NCBI GenBank assembly: GCA_028671895.1
Contig: CM053810.1
Location: forward strand, 32,591,501-32,655,500
DNA from: Oenanthe sinensis
Lineage: Eukaryota > Streptophyta > Magnoliopsida > Apiales > Apiaceae
Reading direction: 5' to 3'
DNA: 64,000 nucleotides
Each line of letters starts with the position of its first letter. The first letter of the stretch is position 1. Below the pieces are notes generated by a model. That model searched no databases, was not told the origin of the DNA, and saw only the letters and a list, made by a program, of their open reading frames with translations. A program made the position numbers and the translations under genes. Shown piece after piece: positions 35,750 to 48,284 of this stretch.

Positions 35750-37168
35750 TACGTGTATAAGGGACTGATTTGGTTACGTGTTTTATGTATTTGATGCATA
35801 CATGCCTGTTTTGGTGACTGCCATGCCATGCTACTGCTGTGTCATAATCTGCTATGCTTCTGCTATGCTTCTGCCATGCTTCTGCCATGACTATATATGA
35901 TCTGCAATGTTATAATCTGTTATGGCATGATATGTGTGATGCACTGTATGTATGTGATACAAGATACAGTCCAGGGAAGGTCATCGGAATCGTTCTGAAG
36001 CGTTTGAAAACACAACCGCATAAGATGCAGTTTGCTGTGAATAGTGATTCTGCAGTGAATAGTGTTTTTCGACGGAGTCAGAATGGGTCGAATTTACTCT
36101 TTCTGGAAAGGGAAAATCGCCACGAGAAAAAATCATGGCTTAGCCATGACCTATGGTATTTGTTGTCCGTTTGACATCGTTTAGGGCCTCAAAAACGCAG
36201 TTTTCTGTTTTCTGATCATAATTTTAATTTTTTCGAAAATTTGTGATCATGATATATTTGATGCATGAAGATATGATTATGCATTCTGGGATTCCAGTAA
36301 CTGTTATGTGAGCATGGTGCTGGTTATGGCCTTCTAGACCCTAGAGTAATGGTTTTGGTTTTGGTTTTATAAATACGACTTGCATGTCGTTTTCTTCATT
36401 CTTGTAATTGTTGAACCTCGAATGTAACTTGAGCTTTTCTTATATAAGTACATTAGCTTAGGTTGAATTCAATGTTTTCTTGTAATGTAATTGAAGACTG
36501 AAGGCAAGCAACTGGATGCAAGAAGCTAAGAAGGCAGCCATGGATGTAAGAAGCTAAGAAGGCAGCCATGGATGCAAGAAGATCAAGACAAGCAACTGTA
36601 TTTATATTTTTCACCACCATAGACTGACTTTGATCCTTTCATTAGCTCGAAAGAATCACATAGGAAAGGGGCCATAACCAAGCATGTTTACATATTGCAC
36701 TTTACATAATGATGTATGAATGTATGTGTAGAGTAGAAGATGCATGCTTAATTAGATTAATGATGTATGCATGTATTAGATACGTCACCCATGCCATGCT
36801 TGCCATGCTAAACAAGATAAAATCTTTAACGATTTAAGATTTTAAAATTAACAAACGATCATGAGATTCTTGTGTTTATAAAATATGGATTTTAAAAACA
36901 CGGAATTAAATATGAATTTTTGATATCTGTAACTGAGATTTTCTGACAAAAGCGAATATGCGTATTCGTAAGGCTGATGGGTTTTAAGTGTGACCACTGG
37001 TATCCTCCATCTACCTGGGAAATGAACAATTTAATATGTCAATTTGAAATATTTGGTTCAAGGAAAAATTGAGGATCTCTTCATGATGTGATCATGGTCG
37101 TCGTAAATTTTCTAAATCCCTTAACAAAATATTAAGTTTTAATCGGATGCTTTCCAATGAATGAACAC

Positions 37169-38326
37169 TATTAGGTCCAAATGTGTTGTAGAGGGGGGGT
37201 GAATACAACTTTTCGAATTTAAGAAGCAATAAATACAATGTAATAAATGAACACAATGATTCAAGGAATATATGTTTTATATATAACTTGAAAGGGTTGC
37301 TACAACATTCATTACAAAGTACACCAGAAGTAAAGAGGGTAGTAAATGATGCTAAGCTCTGTGAATATACTCTCTCTCTTTTACAAGTGTTTATCTCGAA
37401 AATATTGCTCTTGTAAAAAATAATACACAAGTACTTCTATTTATACTACTTGTAGTCTATGTCTTGTAGTCTTCAAAGATTAAGATATACGTGTCCCAAT
37501 GATGTCCACATAAATCTTATCTAATCTTGAAAGCTTGGAAATCTGCCAATTAGATGATGCCATGTGTCATGTTGAAACTGCCCTTCATGTAGAACATCTA
37601 CTTGAGAACTTCTACTTGGCCATCTCGAATATCTATCTCGAATATTCTACATAGGAATGTTCTACTTGGCCATCTCGAACATTTAAGTCGAATATTCTAC
37701 ATAGGAATATTCTACTTGGCCATCTCGAACATTTAAGTCGAATATTCTACATATGAATATTCTACTTGGCCATCTCGAACATTTTGTACTTAGAAAAAAT
37801 TCTGGGCTTCAACTTGAAACTTCAATGCAACATTTTGAACTTGTGATTTCTTTATGTCTTCCATATTCTTCAACAAGCTCTTGAACCTGGATCTCTATTA
37901 CTGACATAAACTTGCTATCAATGTCCTGACACTTGATGCAATGGTCTGATTCATAAGTGACTAGTCTTGATAGTGTTTCTGCTTCTTGAATAGATTACCA
38001 TATTCAATTAGTAATGTGGCTTTCCAAATATTTTTTCCTTCTTGTTCACTTGAAATCAATTAGTCTTATTGATACTGATAGTTATGATCTTGAGTCTTTA
38101 AGTTACAAATCACTGAGGCATGAACAACTCTGTCTTGAACTTCTTTCAATGATTTCTTCTTTATTTGATCATAGTTAACATGTTGAATTGTATCAATTAC
38201 CCTGTCTTCATTTAGCATTGATTTCTTTGTGACTTCATGTTCTTGATTGTCTTCTGGTAAAGTATCTTTTCTTTTAGTTGAGTTACATAAGTTATAGTGT
38301 TACAAGTTTAGACACTCTGCCTTTCA
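37169..38326 (-). mobile_element. Solo LTR of a fourth Sirevirus-like family
   Basis: It is flanked by a perfect 5-bp duplication, AACAC (37164-37168 and 38327-38331). On the plus strand it starts TATTAGG (TG changed to TA) and ends CTTTCA. Near its start it has GGGGGGGTGAATAC, the same kind of phrase found just inside the LTR ends of B and C, so orientation is minus. It contains a 50-bp unit repeated about three times at 37654-37790. No internal region is present, so LTR-LTR recombination probably removed it. Confidence 0.75.
37654..37790. repeat. 50-bp tandem repeat inside the solo LTR
   Basis: Units start at 37654, 37704 and 37754 and share TCTACTTGGCCATCTCGAAC followed by AAGTCGAATATTCTACATA. 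The core words TCTCGAA and TCGAATATTC are the family's own version of the word clusters seen in A, B and C. Confidence 0.9.
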
Positions 38327-38848
38327 AACACTCATCGAATCCTAGATCGATTAGGGGAAAGACTGTCAGTGGCAGGGGACCACTATCTATCGTGGTGAGA
38401 TGCGACGAATATAAACGGTTATATTCGGCCGTTGTATCATTGGGTCAAACTTAACTGAGTCGTCATAATAAGGTGAAAATAAACAGTTATATTCAACCAT
38501 TATGAACTTAGAAGCATAGAGTTTGGTTAAAAGTCTATTAGATAGATAAGATCAATCGTTGCTCACCAAACTATCCAAGAATTATATATGATATAATTGA
38601 CAAATGTTGTCTACCTAAATAATCATTCTTAAGGACTTCCAGTGGTTGACTTAAGACATGACGAAATATGGATCTTGGCTCACTAGAAAGAATTATGGGA
38701 TATACTTTCCAAATTAATAGTAAGGGCTATTAATTTGATAAAAATAGTGGGAGATATATTATGAATGTATCATAATCATTTGAACATAATAAATAACTCA
38801 GACAATCTAATGTTTATTTTGTGCTTTTAACATTGTAGATACCAAGTA

Positions 38849-41800
38849 ATGGCAAACAACACAAACACACTATCCGTATGATCAGTCCTTGAGAAGGATA
38901 AGCTGACAGGAGGAAACAACTTCCTAGACTGGCAGAGGAATTTGAGGATTGTCCTCAGGCAGGAGCACAAGCTTCATGTCATTAATATTCCTCCGGCAGG
39001 TCCCCTTCCTGAGGGTGCTACTGTTGAGGAACGAGCGGCCCACACAAAGGATGAGAATGATGCAACTGATGTTGCATGTCTTATGTTGGCAACTATGAGT
39101 GCTGAGCTTCAAAGACAGCATGTGCATATGGATGCATATACTATCTATGAGCACTTGCAAAGCATGTTTGCAAGCCAAACTCGTCAAGAAAGGTTCAACA
39201 CGAGTAAGTCACTCTTTAATTGCAAACAAGGGGCAAGTGATCCAGTTGGCCCACATGTTCTGAAGATGATTGGTTACATTGAGTACCTTGAAACTTTGGG
39301 TTTCCCGATTATTCAGGAAATTGGTATTGACCTAATCATGAATTCTTTGAACAACAAATTCACCTAGTTTATCATAAACTACAATATGAATGAATTTGAC
39401 AAAACACCTACTGAATTGTTGGCTATGTTGAGAACATATGAGACCAACATAAAGACGGCTGAACCTGCTCCCATACTGATGGTGGGCAATAAAGGTAAGG
39501 CCAAAGGGAAAGGCAAGTGGAAGGGTAAGAAGAAGACAGGTTCTGATTCTACACCCAAGCCAAAGTTAGGTCCGAAACAGGCTTTAAAGCCTAAAGGTGG
39601 GGTCGCTAAGGGTGAATGTCACTACTGTAAGAAAACTGGTCACTGGAAGAGAAACTGTTCAGTTTACTTGGAGGATCTGAAGAAGAAGAGGGTTGAGCAA
39701 GCTTCTACTTCAGGTATATATGTTATAGAAGTCAATCTGTCTATTTCTACATCTTGGGTATTGGATACTGGATGTGCTTCTCACATTTGTATAAATGTGC
39801 AGGAAATGCAGAGAAGTAGGACATTGGCTAAAGGAGAAATGGACCTACGAGTTGCCAATGGAGCAAGAGTTGCTGCTTTAGCTGTAGGAACATATTATTT
39901 ATCTTTGCCCTCTGGGTTAGTTTTAGAACTGGAAAATTGTTATTACGTGCCTACGATTCGCAGAAACATTATTTCTGTTTCTTGTTTGGACAAGAAAGGT
40001 TTTTCGTTTACAATAAAGAACAACAGTTGCTCTTTTGCTTTGAATGATTTAACCTATGGTGTTGCACGTTTGTTTAATGGTTTATATGTTCTTGATTTAG
40101 ATAATCCTGTCTGTAATATAGAAAACAAACGACTTAAAGTTAATGAATCAAATCAAACATACCTCTAGCATTGTCGTCTAGGCCATATAAATGAGAAACG
40201 CATATCCAAATTACATAAGGATGGATATTTGGATAAGTTTGATTTTGAATCATACCAAGAATGCGAATCTTGTTTGCTTGGTAAAATGACTAAAGCCCCT
40301 TTCACTGGTAAGGGTCAAAGGGCCACTGAACGTCTGGAGCTAATACATAGTGATGTATGCGACCCAATGCGTGTGATGGCTAGAGGAGGCTACTACTACT
40401 TCATAACATTTACTGATGATTTCAGTAGATATGGATATGTCTATCTTATGAAGAATAAATCCGATTCTTTTGAAAAGTTCAAAGAATACAAGGCTGAAGT
40501 AGAAAAGCAAATTGGCGGAGGCACAAGTATTAAAATCTTACGATCTGATCGTGGTGGAGAATACTTGAGCACAAAATTTAAAGATTATTTAAAGGAGTGT
40601 GGTATTGGAGTTTTAGAGAGGAGAAATCGCACCTTGTTGGACATGGTGCGATCGATGATGAGTCATGCAGATCTTCCAATTAGTTTCTGGGGTTATGCTC
40701 TAGAAACAGCAGCTTTCACACTTAACCGTGTTCCTACTAAAAAGGTTCAAAAGACTCCATATGAGATATGGGAGAAGAAACGGTCAGACATGAGCTTTAT
40801 GAAAGTTTGGGGATGCAAGGCATTTGTGAAGCGTCAAGTATCTGACAAGCTTGGACCTAAATCTGAATAATGCAATTTTGTGGGATACCCTAAAGAAACA
40901 AAGGCGTATTATTTTTATAGTCCTTCTGAGCAGAAAGTGTTTATTGCTCGAGACGCAGTTTTCATGGAAAGAGATTTTGTTTCCAAAAAAAACAGTGGGA
41001 GAACTATAGACCTTGATGAAGATCGAGAACCACAAAATAGCATTGAACCTGAAGTGGAACAGGAGCATGATAATGATAATGCTCAACAAACACAGGTTGT
41101 TCGTAGAACTGGTAGAATTCGCCATGAGCCAGAGAGATATGAATTTCTCTTGACTCAATGTGGTGATTTGATGCTCATAGATGAAGATGAGCCTCTCACA
41201 TACCAAGATGCTATGAACAGTCCAGACTCTAAGAGATGGCTAGAAGCCATGAAATCCGAGATGGATTCCATGTACGAAAACTGAGTATGGACTTTGGTTG
41301 ATCCACCTGAAGGGGTAAAACCCATAGGGTGCAAATGGGTTTTCAAGAAGAAAACTGACATGGATGGAAATGTTCAGACCTATAAAGCAAGGCTGGTTGC
41401 AAAAGGTTTCAGACAAATTCATGGTATTGACTATGATGAGACTTTCTCACAAGTGGCTATGGTCAAGTCCATAAGGATTTTGCTTGCTATTGCAGCATTC
41501 CATGATTATGAAATCTGGTAAATGGATGTCAAAACAGCCTTCCTTAACGGAATCCTTGAAGAGGATGTGGATGTGTACATGACACAACCTGAAGGTTTTG
41601 TCGATCCAAGGAATGTTAGCAAGGTATGTACATTACGTCGATCCATTTATGGATTGAAGCAAGCCTCTAGGAGATGGAATATCCGTTTTGATGAAACAGT
41701 CAAAGAGTATGGCTTTGTTCAAAACGAAGATGAACCTTGTGTTTACAAGAAGGTTAGTGGGAGCCATGTGGCATTCATAGTACTATATGTTGATGACATA

Positions 41801-41987
41801 CTACTAATGGGGAATGACATACCTTCTCTCAAGGCTGTTAAGATTTGGTTAGGGAGCAACTTCTCTATGAAAGACTTAGGAGAAGCATCCTACATTCTTG
41901 GAATGAGGATCTATAGGGATAGATCTAGAAGGATGATCGGTCTAAGTCAGAGTACATACATCGATAAGGTTTTGCATCGTTTTGGTA
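38849..41987 (+). pseudogene. Element D gag-pol, one frame with six nonsense codons
   Basis: The ATG at 38849 is followed in the same frame all the way to the E insertion. Gag ends with a knuckle at about 39617-39660 (CHYCKKTGHWKRNC). The protease DTG is at 39764-39772 (WVLDTGCASH). Integrase covers about 40150-40800 and includes SDRGGEYL. RT covers about 41290-41987 (KARLVAKGFRQIHGIDYD, YVDD near 41788). Stops are at 38879, 39365, 40166, 40868, 41282 and 41519, all in frame. Several look like C-to-T changes of CGA, CAG, CAA or TGG codons. Integrase lacks roughly 13 residues between KECGI and ERRNRTLLD (about 40605), an in-frame deletion. There are no frameshifts. RNase H is missing because of E. 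Confidence 0.9.
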
Positions 41988-42583
41988 TGTGATATGGGCA
42001 AAAATAACCCTGAGTAAATAACAATAAATATAGCATTTATTATTTCATTAATTAGACCTGTTATGGTCCAAAGGCTTGGGCCCTCAAAACGAACTAGGAA
42101 AGTAAATCCTCGGATCAACTGAACTTGTAAGTCTAGCCCACAAGCTCTGTTGAAGCCATAGGCCCATTAAGCCTTTGTTATTAATTAATTTCGTAATTAA
42201 TAAATAAAGGCTCAGTAAAGGCCCAAGAAGTCTGTTGAAGGCCTTCATCCTAGAAGGATCTTGAAACCCAAACGTGGGAAGAGTCCAACAAAGACTCTCA
42301 TTCCTATAAGGTTTTGGATACCCCTGCTGCTAGGAGACTTGGCCCCCAAGTCTCCTAACCCTAATTTGATTCCAAGGCCTTCATGTGCCTATTTAAAAGG
42401 CCTAACCCCTCAACATTAGAACTACGTTTTTTGGCTTGATTCTCATACGAACTGAGATACGTAGGCAGTTAACGAGGACCTGAGTTTAGTCACGAAACGT
42501 TAGTGCAACCATTAAAGCTTGAAGCTCCCCCAAACCCTAGCACTAATTACGCATTAAAGACACCTCGTTTTTGATCCGTAACA
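41988..42583 (+). mobile_element. Element E 5' LTR
   Basis: This LTR of about 595 bp runs from TGTGATATGGGC to CCGTAACA. A TATA-like ATTTAAAAGG lies at 42391-42400, about 190 bp before its end. The start is fixed by where the RT frame of D is interrupted (after HRFG). No second LTR is available for comparison. Confidence 0.8.
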
Positions 42584-42585
42584 TT

Positions 42586-42603
42586 TGGCGCCGTCTGTGG
42601 GAA
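42586..42603 (+). other. Primer binding site of element E
   Basis: TGGCGCCGTCTGTGGGAA begins two bases after the LTR end. This is the kind of primer site seen in Tat/Athila-group gypsy elements. I do not assign the tRNA. Confidence 0.7.
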
Positions 42604-42616
42604 CTGAATAATAACC

Positions 42617-45600
42617 ATGGCAAAACACGAAGTACTGCAAGCACCCTTGAAGGAGAGATCCCTGGCGCCGCTGTCGACACCACTGTTCCCCCTATTACAA
42701 CTCAGGGGCAACAAGCTGTTGTTCCAACCACCTCTGTTGAGGACCCTGAAGCAAGCACCCGGCGTGCTGGACCCCTCAGCATCGTCGTTCATCCTTCCAA
42801 CCCCGATGTGTCAATTCATGCTTCAGCTCCTCCGCTCCAGGTAATTCCACCCCTTCATACTACTTTTGTTGCTCCTCCTACTATGCAGGTCCCGTCTGCT
42901 ATAACTCCCGACCCTCGTTATGGGCTCCCAAGGAACTATGAGCCCCCTTATGAGCAAGGGCTGTTGCCCCACTATACCTCACAACGAAGAAGTCGGGACT
43001 TCTCTGGACCTTACTCAACTGATGACGAGAAGTCATCTGACGAAGATGTTAACCCACGAAGGAGGCGACCTGGTAAGGAGCCCCTTGGAGGGAGGAGTAC
43101 CCAGCCCCGAGGGCCTCAAAGTAATGACTCCCTGAACCTTCAGGAAAGAATACGCGCTCATGAAGTCGAAGCTCAACAACTAAGGAAAGACCTGGAAAAG
43201 GCATTGGCAAGGCGACAGCACCCCAGAATGGAGGGTGCTGGAGAGTTGATGAGAAACACCTCTGTAATAGATTTGGATGAGCCCCCGAGGCAAATAAGGA
43301 CAAGTCATGTTAGGGTTGATCCCCAAGACTTACTGCCGCTTGGAGATCCTGATGATCCTACGCCCCCCTTCACAGAGAATATTATGAATGAAAAGATATC
43401 AAGGAAGTTTAAGATGCCAACAATCAGGGCCTATGATGGAATGGGAGATCCCTCAAATCATGTGCTCACGTTCTCTAATGCACTGTTGCTGCAGCCTGTA
43501 AACGATGCCATTAAGTGTAGGGCGTTTCCCCAAACCCTGAGTGGCATGGCTCAGCGGTGGTTCAGTCGTCTACCGCCAAACTCTGTTGGGTCATTCAAGG
43601 ATCTGAGCAGGGCCTTCATTGGTCAATTCATTAGCAGCAAAACTCATGAAAAGAGCTCAGCTTCGCTAATGAACATGCACCAGGGGAAGAACGAATCCTT
43701 GAGGGATTACATGAATAGGTTCACAAAGGAAGCCTTGAAGGTCCCTGATCTAGATCAGAAGGTCGCTATGATAGCCTTGCAGCAAGGAACTTCTGACGAA
43801 AATTTCAAAAGGTCGTTAGCCAAGAGGGCCCCTGAAACTATGAATGAGCTCCAAGAGAGAGCAGGAAAGTATATCAAGGCTGAGGAAAGTATGAGGAAAG
43901 CTCAAGGGTTTCAGGCCTCGAACGCCTATCCTAAAAAACGATCCAGCGATACCGAGTACACTGTTGATACCAAGTATGCGAAGAATGGTGACGCCGGTGA
44001 CGCCAATGACTCCAAGAAGAAAGGAGGTGCCAGGTTCACCGAGTATGCAAGGCTAAACACCGCCCGTAGCCAGATACTAATGGACATTGAGAAGGGTAAA
44101 GATCTTCGATGGCCGAAGCCACTGAGGACTGATCCTGAAAAGAGAAATAAGAGCGCATACTGTCGGTTCCATAGGGATGTGGGACACGACACTGACGACT
44201 GTCGTCAGTTGAAAGACGAGATCGAATTTCTGATTAGAAGAGGGAAGTTGGAAAAATACACCAAGGATGGTGCTGGAAGCGATAGAAGGAACGACAAACG
44301 AAGGGACTCAGACCCCAAGGAAAGAAACAATCAGCCCAGAGGGCCTGTGATTAACGTAATATCAGGAGGGCCAACTGCAGCAGGCAACTCCAGAAACTCC
44401 ATGAAAGCGTATGCACGGGAGGTAATGAGCATTGTAGGAGAACCTCTTAAGAGGGCAAGGACTGAAGTCTCGTTGACCTTCGACGACTCCGACCTAGAAG
44501 GGGTGAGGTTCCCCCACGATGATCCCTTAGTAATCACCCCCACCATAGGGAACTCTCCTGTGAAAAGAGTCTTGGTAGACAATGGTTCTTCCGTTGAAAT
44601 CCTATTTTATGATGCCTATGTAAAAATGGGATACAGTGATTCACAGTTAACCCCCTCCAACATGCCCATATACGGTTTTAATGGAGTGGAGTCTCGGATC
44701 GAGGGGATCATAAAACTACCAATGACTATAGGCGAAGAACCTCGACTGTCCACTCAGATGCTGAATTTCTTAGTTATTAAGGCAAGCACTACCTATAATG
44801 CAATCCTTGGGAGGACATGCTTGCATGCCTTCAAAGCAATAGCTTCTACATACCACTTGAAACTCAAGTTCCCGACCAGGAATGGAGTGGGGGAAGAAAG
44901 AGGAGATCAGAAGATGGCCAGAAGCTGTTATGTGGCTGCTTTGAAGCTTGATGGCACTGGGGGGCAGGTTTTCCCCATTGAAGATATGGATGTCAGAGAT
45001 CACGAAGAGAGGAGGGGGAAACCTGCGGAGGACTTGGAGTCCATTCCCCTGGATCCTTCACATCCTGCGAGAGTGACATATGTTGGGGCTTCACTCCCCA
45101 AGGACCTGAAGCAACAACTGATACAGTTCCTACAAGATAACAAAGATGTTTTCGCTTGGACAGCAGCTGACATGCCAGGAATAGACCCCGAGCTTATAAC
45201 ACATCAGTTGAATGTAAATCCTGGAAGGACAGCGGTCAAACAGAAGAAAAGAAGTTTTGCCCCTGAAAGACAGGAGGCCATTAAGCAGGAAGTGGAAAAA
45301 TTGCTAGAAGCTGGATTTATTGAAGAAATCCAATTTCCTGAATGGCTGGCCAACCCTGTGATGGTTAAAAAAAAGCAATGGGAAGTGGAGAATGTGTGTG
45401 GACTTCACTGACTTGAATGATGCGTGTCCCAAGGACTGTTTCCCCTTACCAAGGATAGACACGTTAATGGATGCCACAGCTGGGCACGAAATGCTTAGCT
45501 TCATGGATGGTTTTAGTGGCTACAACCAAATTAAAATGCACCCCAGAGACATTCCTAAGGTATCGTTTGTTACTGACTTTGGTGTTTTTTGTTATCTGGT

Positions 45601-48284
45601 TATAGCTTTTGGACTTAAGAACGCAGGAGCCACATATCAAAGGCTTGTGAATAAAATTTTCAAGCACCTCATTGGAAAGACTATGGAAGTCTATGTTGAT
45701 GACATGATAGTCAAAAGCTTGGACAAGGCCGATCATCTTGTACACCTGAGTGAGGCATTCGAAGTTCTGAGAACCCACAAGATGATGTTAAACCCATCCA
45801 AGTGTGCCTTCGGCGTAGGTTCTGGAAAATTTCTGGGCCTGATGGTCTCGAAGAGAGGCATTGAGGCCAATCCTGACAAAATCAAAGCAATTCTGGACAT
45901 GGAGCCTCCCAAGACTGTAAAGGAAGTCCAAAAGCTTACTGGAAGGGTAGCGGCCCTGGGACGTTTCATATCCAAGTCTGGAGAAAAATGTCTGCCATTC
46001 TTCAAGGCCCTCAAGAAGGTCAAGAACTTTGAGTGGAATGACAAGAGTCAAGCAGCATTCGAAGAGCTGAAAAAGTATATGGCCGAGCCACCCTTGCTTG
46101 CCAAACCAAAACCTGAGGAAATACTATTCTTGTATCTTGCTGTCTCAAACTCTGCCCTGAGTGCAGTTCTTGTGAAAGAGGAAGCTAAAGTTCAAAAGCC
46201 TATCTACTACGTTAGCAAAATACTGCATGGTGCAGAGCTGAACTACTCAAAAGTTGAGAAGTTTGCCTTAACATTAATCATGGCTTCAAGAAAGCTACGT
46301 CCGTACTTCCAGGCGCATGTTATCAATGTCTTGACAGACCAACCCCTGAGAAACATACTGCATAGCCCCAAGGCCAGTGGAAGGTTAATCAAATGGGCGG
46401 TTGAACTGGGAGAGTTCGAAGTCAAATACAAGCCCAGGACGGCCATCAAAGCTCAGGCTCTGGCTGACTTCGTGGTTGAATGCACCATTCCAAACCAAGA
46501 AGTCGGGGGGCAAGAAGAGAATAAAGATAAAGAAGTTGAAGAAAAGAAAGAAAAAGAGGAAGAACTCAAAGAATACTGGTTGCTCTTTTTTGACGGAGCT
46601 TCAAAAATAAAAACTAGTGGAGCTGGTCTAGTTTTACAAAGCCCGGATGGCTCCATTGTCGAATATGCAATCAAATTGGACTTTCAGACTACAAACAACG
46701 AGGCGGAATATGAAGCTTTGATAGTTGGACTTGGTCTGGCCAGAACCCTGAGGGTGAAAAACATGAAAGTATGTGGTGACTCAAGGTTAGTAATCTCTCA
46801 AGTAAATGGGGAGTTTGAGACCCGAGACGTGACTATGGCCAGGTATTTGAGAATCGTTAAAGCTCAAGCCACGCAGTTCGAAGAATGTCACTTTGAGTAC
46901 ATCCCGAGAGAGGAAAACATGAAGGCTGATGCCTTGTCCAAATTTGCATCATCAGAAATTGAAAGCTACTCGGGCAGTGTTTATTTTCAAGTCTTGAAGA
47001 CCCCAAGCATTGATGCGAAACTGATAGCTCCTATTGGGCCGGGAACATGTTGGATGGATCCCATCAAACTCTACTTGGAAACAGGAAAAACACTTGCCGA
47101 CCCCTTGGAAGCTCGCAAACTGTCAGTAAGGGCCCTGAGGTATGCCCTCATAGAAGGGATACTCTACAGAAAATCATACGTGATACCCTACTTGAAGTGT
47201 TTGAGACCCCATGAAGCTGAAGCTGCCCTAAGGGAAGTTCACGAAGGAGTATGTGGTCAGCACCTAGGAAGCAGAGCTCTTGCTCACAAAGTCGTGAGAC
47301 TGGGGTTTTATTGGCCTGAGATGCTTAAAGATGCCAAGGCATATGTTAAGAAATGCGATCGTTGCCAAAAGTTTGCACCCCTTGTTAGGCAGCCCCCCTG
47401 AGATGCTGACATCCATCAACTCTCCGCTCCCCTTTGCCATGTGGGGAATGGATATTCTAGGCCCGTTTCCTATGGCCAGTGCACAAAGGAAGTTCCTCAT
47501 TGTTGCCATCGATTACTTCACTAAGTGGATAGAAGCCAAGCCCTTGGCCAAAATTGACACTAAGAACATAACTCAGTTCTTCTGGGAGAACGTCATATGC
47601 AGGTATGGGCTACCTCGAATCCTGGTAACGGACAACGGAACTCAATTCAACAGTAAGGACTTCATGGAATACTGTGGGAATTATAACATTGAACTACGCT
47701 TTACTTCAGTAGCTCATCCGCAGTCAAATGGGCAAGCTGAAGTTGCTAACAGAATTATCCTAGATGGACTCAAGAAAAGGATAGAACGCTCCCAAGGGAC
47801 TTGGGTTGATGAGTTACTCCCAATCTTATGGGCATATAGAACTACTTGCAGAACATCAACAGGAGCTACTCCATTTCAACTAGCCTATGGAGCTGAGGCA
47901 GTGGTGCCCGTTGAAGTTGCTCAGACATCACCAATGATTCAAGAATTTCAAGTTGACACCAATGAAGAAGGCATGAAACTGGCTCTAGACCTAATAGATG
48001 AGCTGCGCGACGAAGCTAATGCCAGAATAGTAGAAAGCCAGAAGAAAGCTTCGTTCTACTACAACCTGAGAGTCAAAGAAAGGTTCTTCCGCGAAGGAGA
48101 CTTAGTCCTGCGAAAGATCGAGGCATCTGGAGTTGGTCCCAAAGGCAAGTTAGCTCCAAACTGGGAAGGGCCATACCAAGTAAAGGAAGTCACAGGGCAA
48201 GGAGCGTACAAACTCCAAACCCTTGAAGGGATTGAAGTCCCTAGAAGCTGGAATGCAGCCAACTTAAGAATTTATTATGTTTAG
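42617..48284 (+). pseudogene. Element E gag-pol (Tat-lineage gypsy), near-intact with three frameshifts
   Basis: The ATG at 42617 (MAKHEVLQA) is in a different frame from the long gag frame that starts to make sense at about 42650, so a 1-nt shift lies between them. Gag has its capsid core near 43530-43650 (AQRWFSRLPPNSVGSF) and a Cys/His cluster at about 44155-44205 (CRFHRDVGHDTDDC). The protease-like DNGSS is near 44578. RT follows, with a second shift beside an A8 run at 45367-45374, and YVDD at 45692-45703. The first RNase H lies at about 46110-46400, the second (LFFDGASK) at about 46590-46930. Integrase has an HHCC part (47235-47375), a third shift at a C6 run (47393-47398), and a core with WGMDILGPF, VTDNGTQF and SNGQAEVANR. 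It stops at 48282-48284. There are no other breaks, so the element is young or the shifts are base-calling errors. Confidence 0.9.

Larger units (their letters stand above)
35750..38848 (+). other. Element D long untranslated leader
   Basis: There is no gene here; the short open frames lack recognisable domains. Degenerate CTGCYATGCTT repeats occur at about 35818-35895. A 28-bp unit (TGGATGCAAGAAGCTAAGAA...) is repeated at 36513, 36541 and partly 36569. A solo LTR of another family occupies 37169-38326. The last 500 bp contain repeated ATAAACGGTTATATTC-like phrases (about 38412 and 38482). Long leaders are common in plant copia elements. Confidence 0.7.
34193..41987 (+). mobile_element. Element D, Ty1/copia (not a Sirevirus), 3' end cut by element E
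   Basis: The 5' LTR, primer site, long leader and gag-pol in one frame are present up to the RT, where gypsy element E is inserted. It is related to Tnt1-like copia families by its pol, but I do not assign a lineage. The leader of about 3.1 kb includes a foreign solo LTR. The RT end, RNase H and 3' LTR are not in the window. Confidence 0.88.

Noticed and set aside
37165..38316. ACACT direct repeat as target duplication of the segment in the D leader
   Set aside because: It would leave ends that are not LTR-like. AACAC, shifted slightly, gives ends T(A/G)...CA as expected.
34200..38848. Host gene or small RNA gene in the long D leader
   Set aside because: Only short frames without domains are present; the stretch is explained by LTR, leader and a solo LTR.
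42571..42616. Gag start at 42571 in the long frame
   Set aside because: It would begin with TTG within the LTR and read through the primer site. The ATG at 42617 fits better, with a frame change soon after.
42571..45003. Other-strand open frames across element E gag (for example 43926-44192 and 44331-44582 minus)
   Set aside because: They overlap well-supported gag and protease coding sequence and show no domains.
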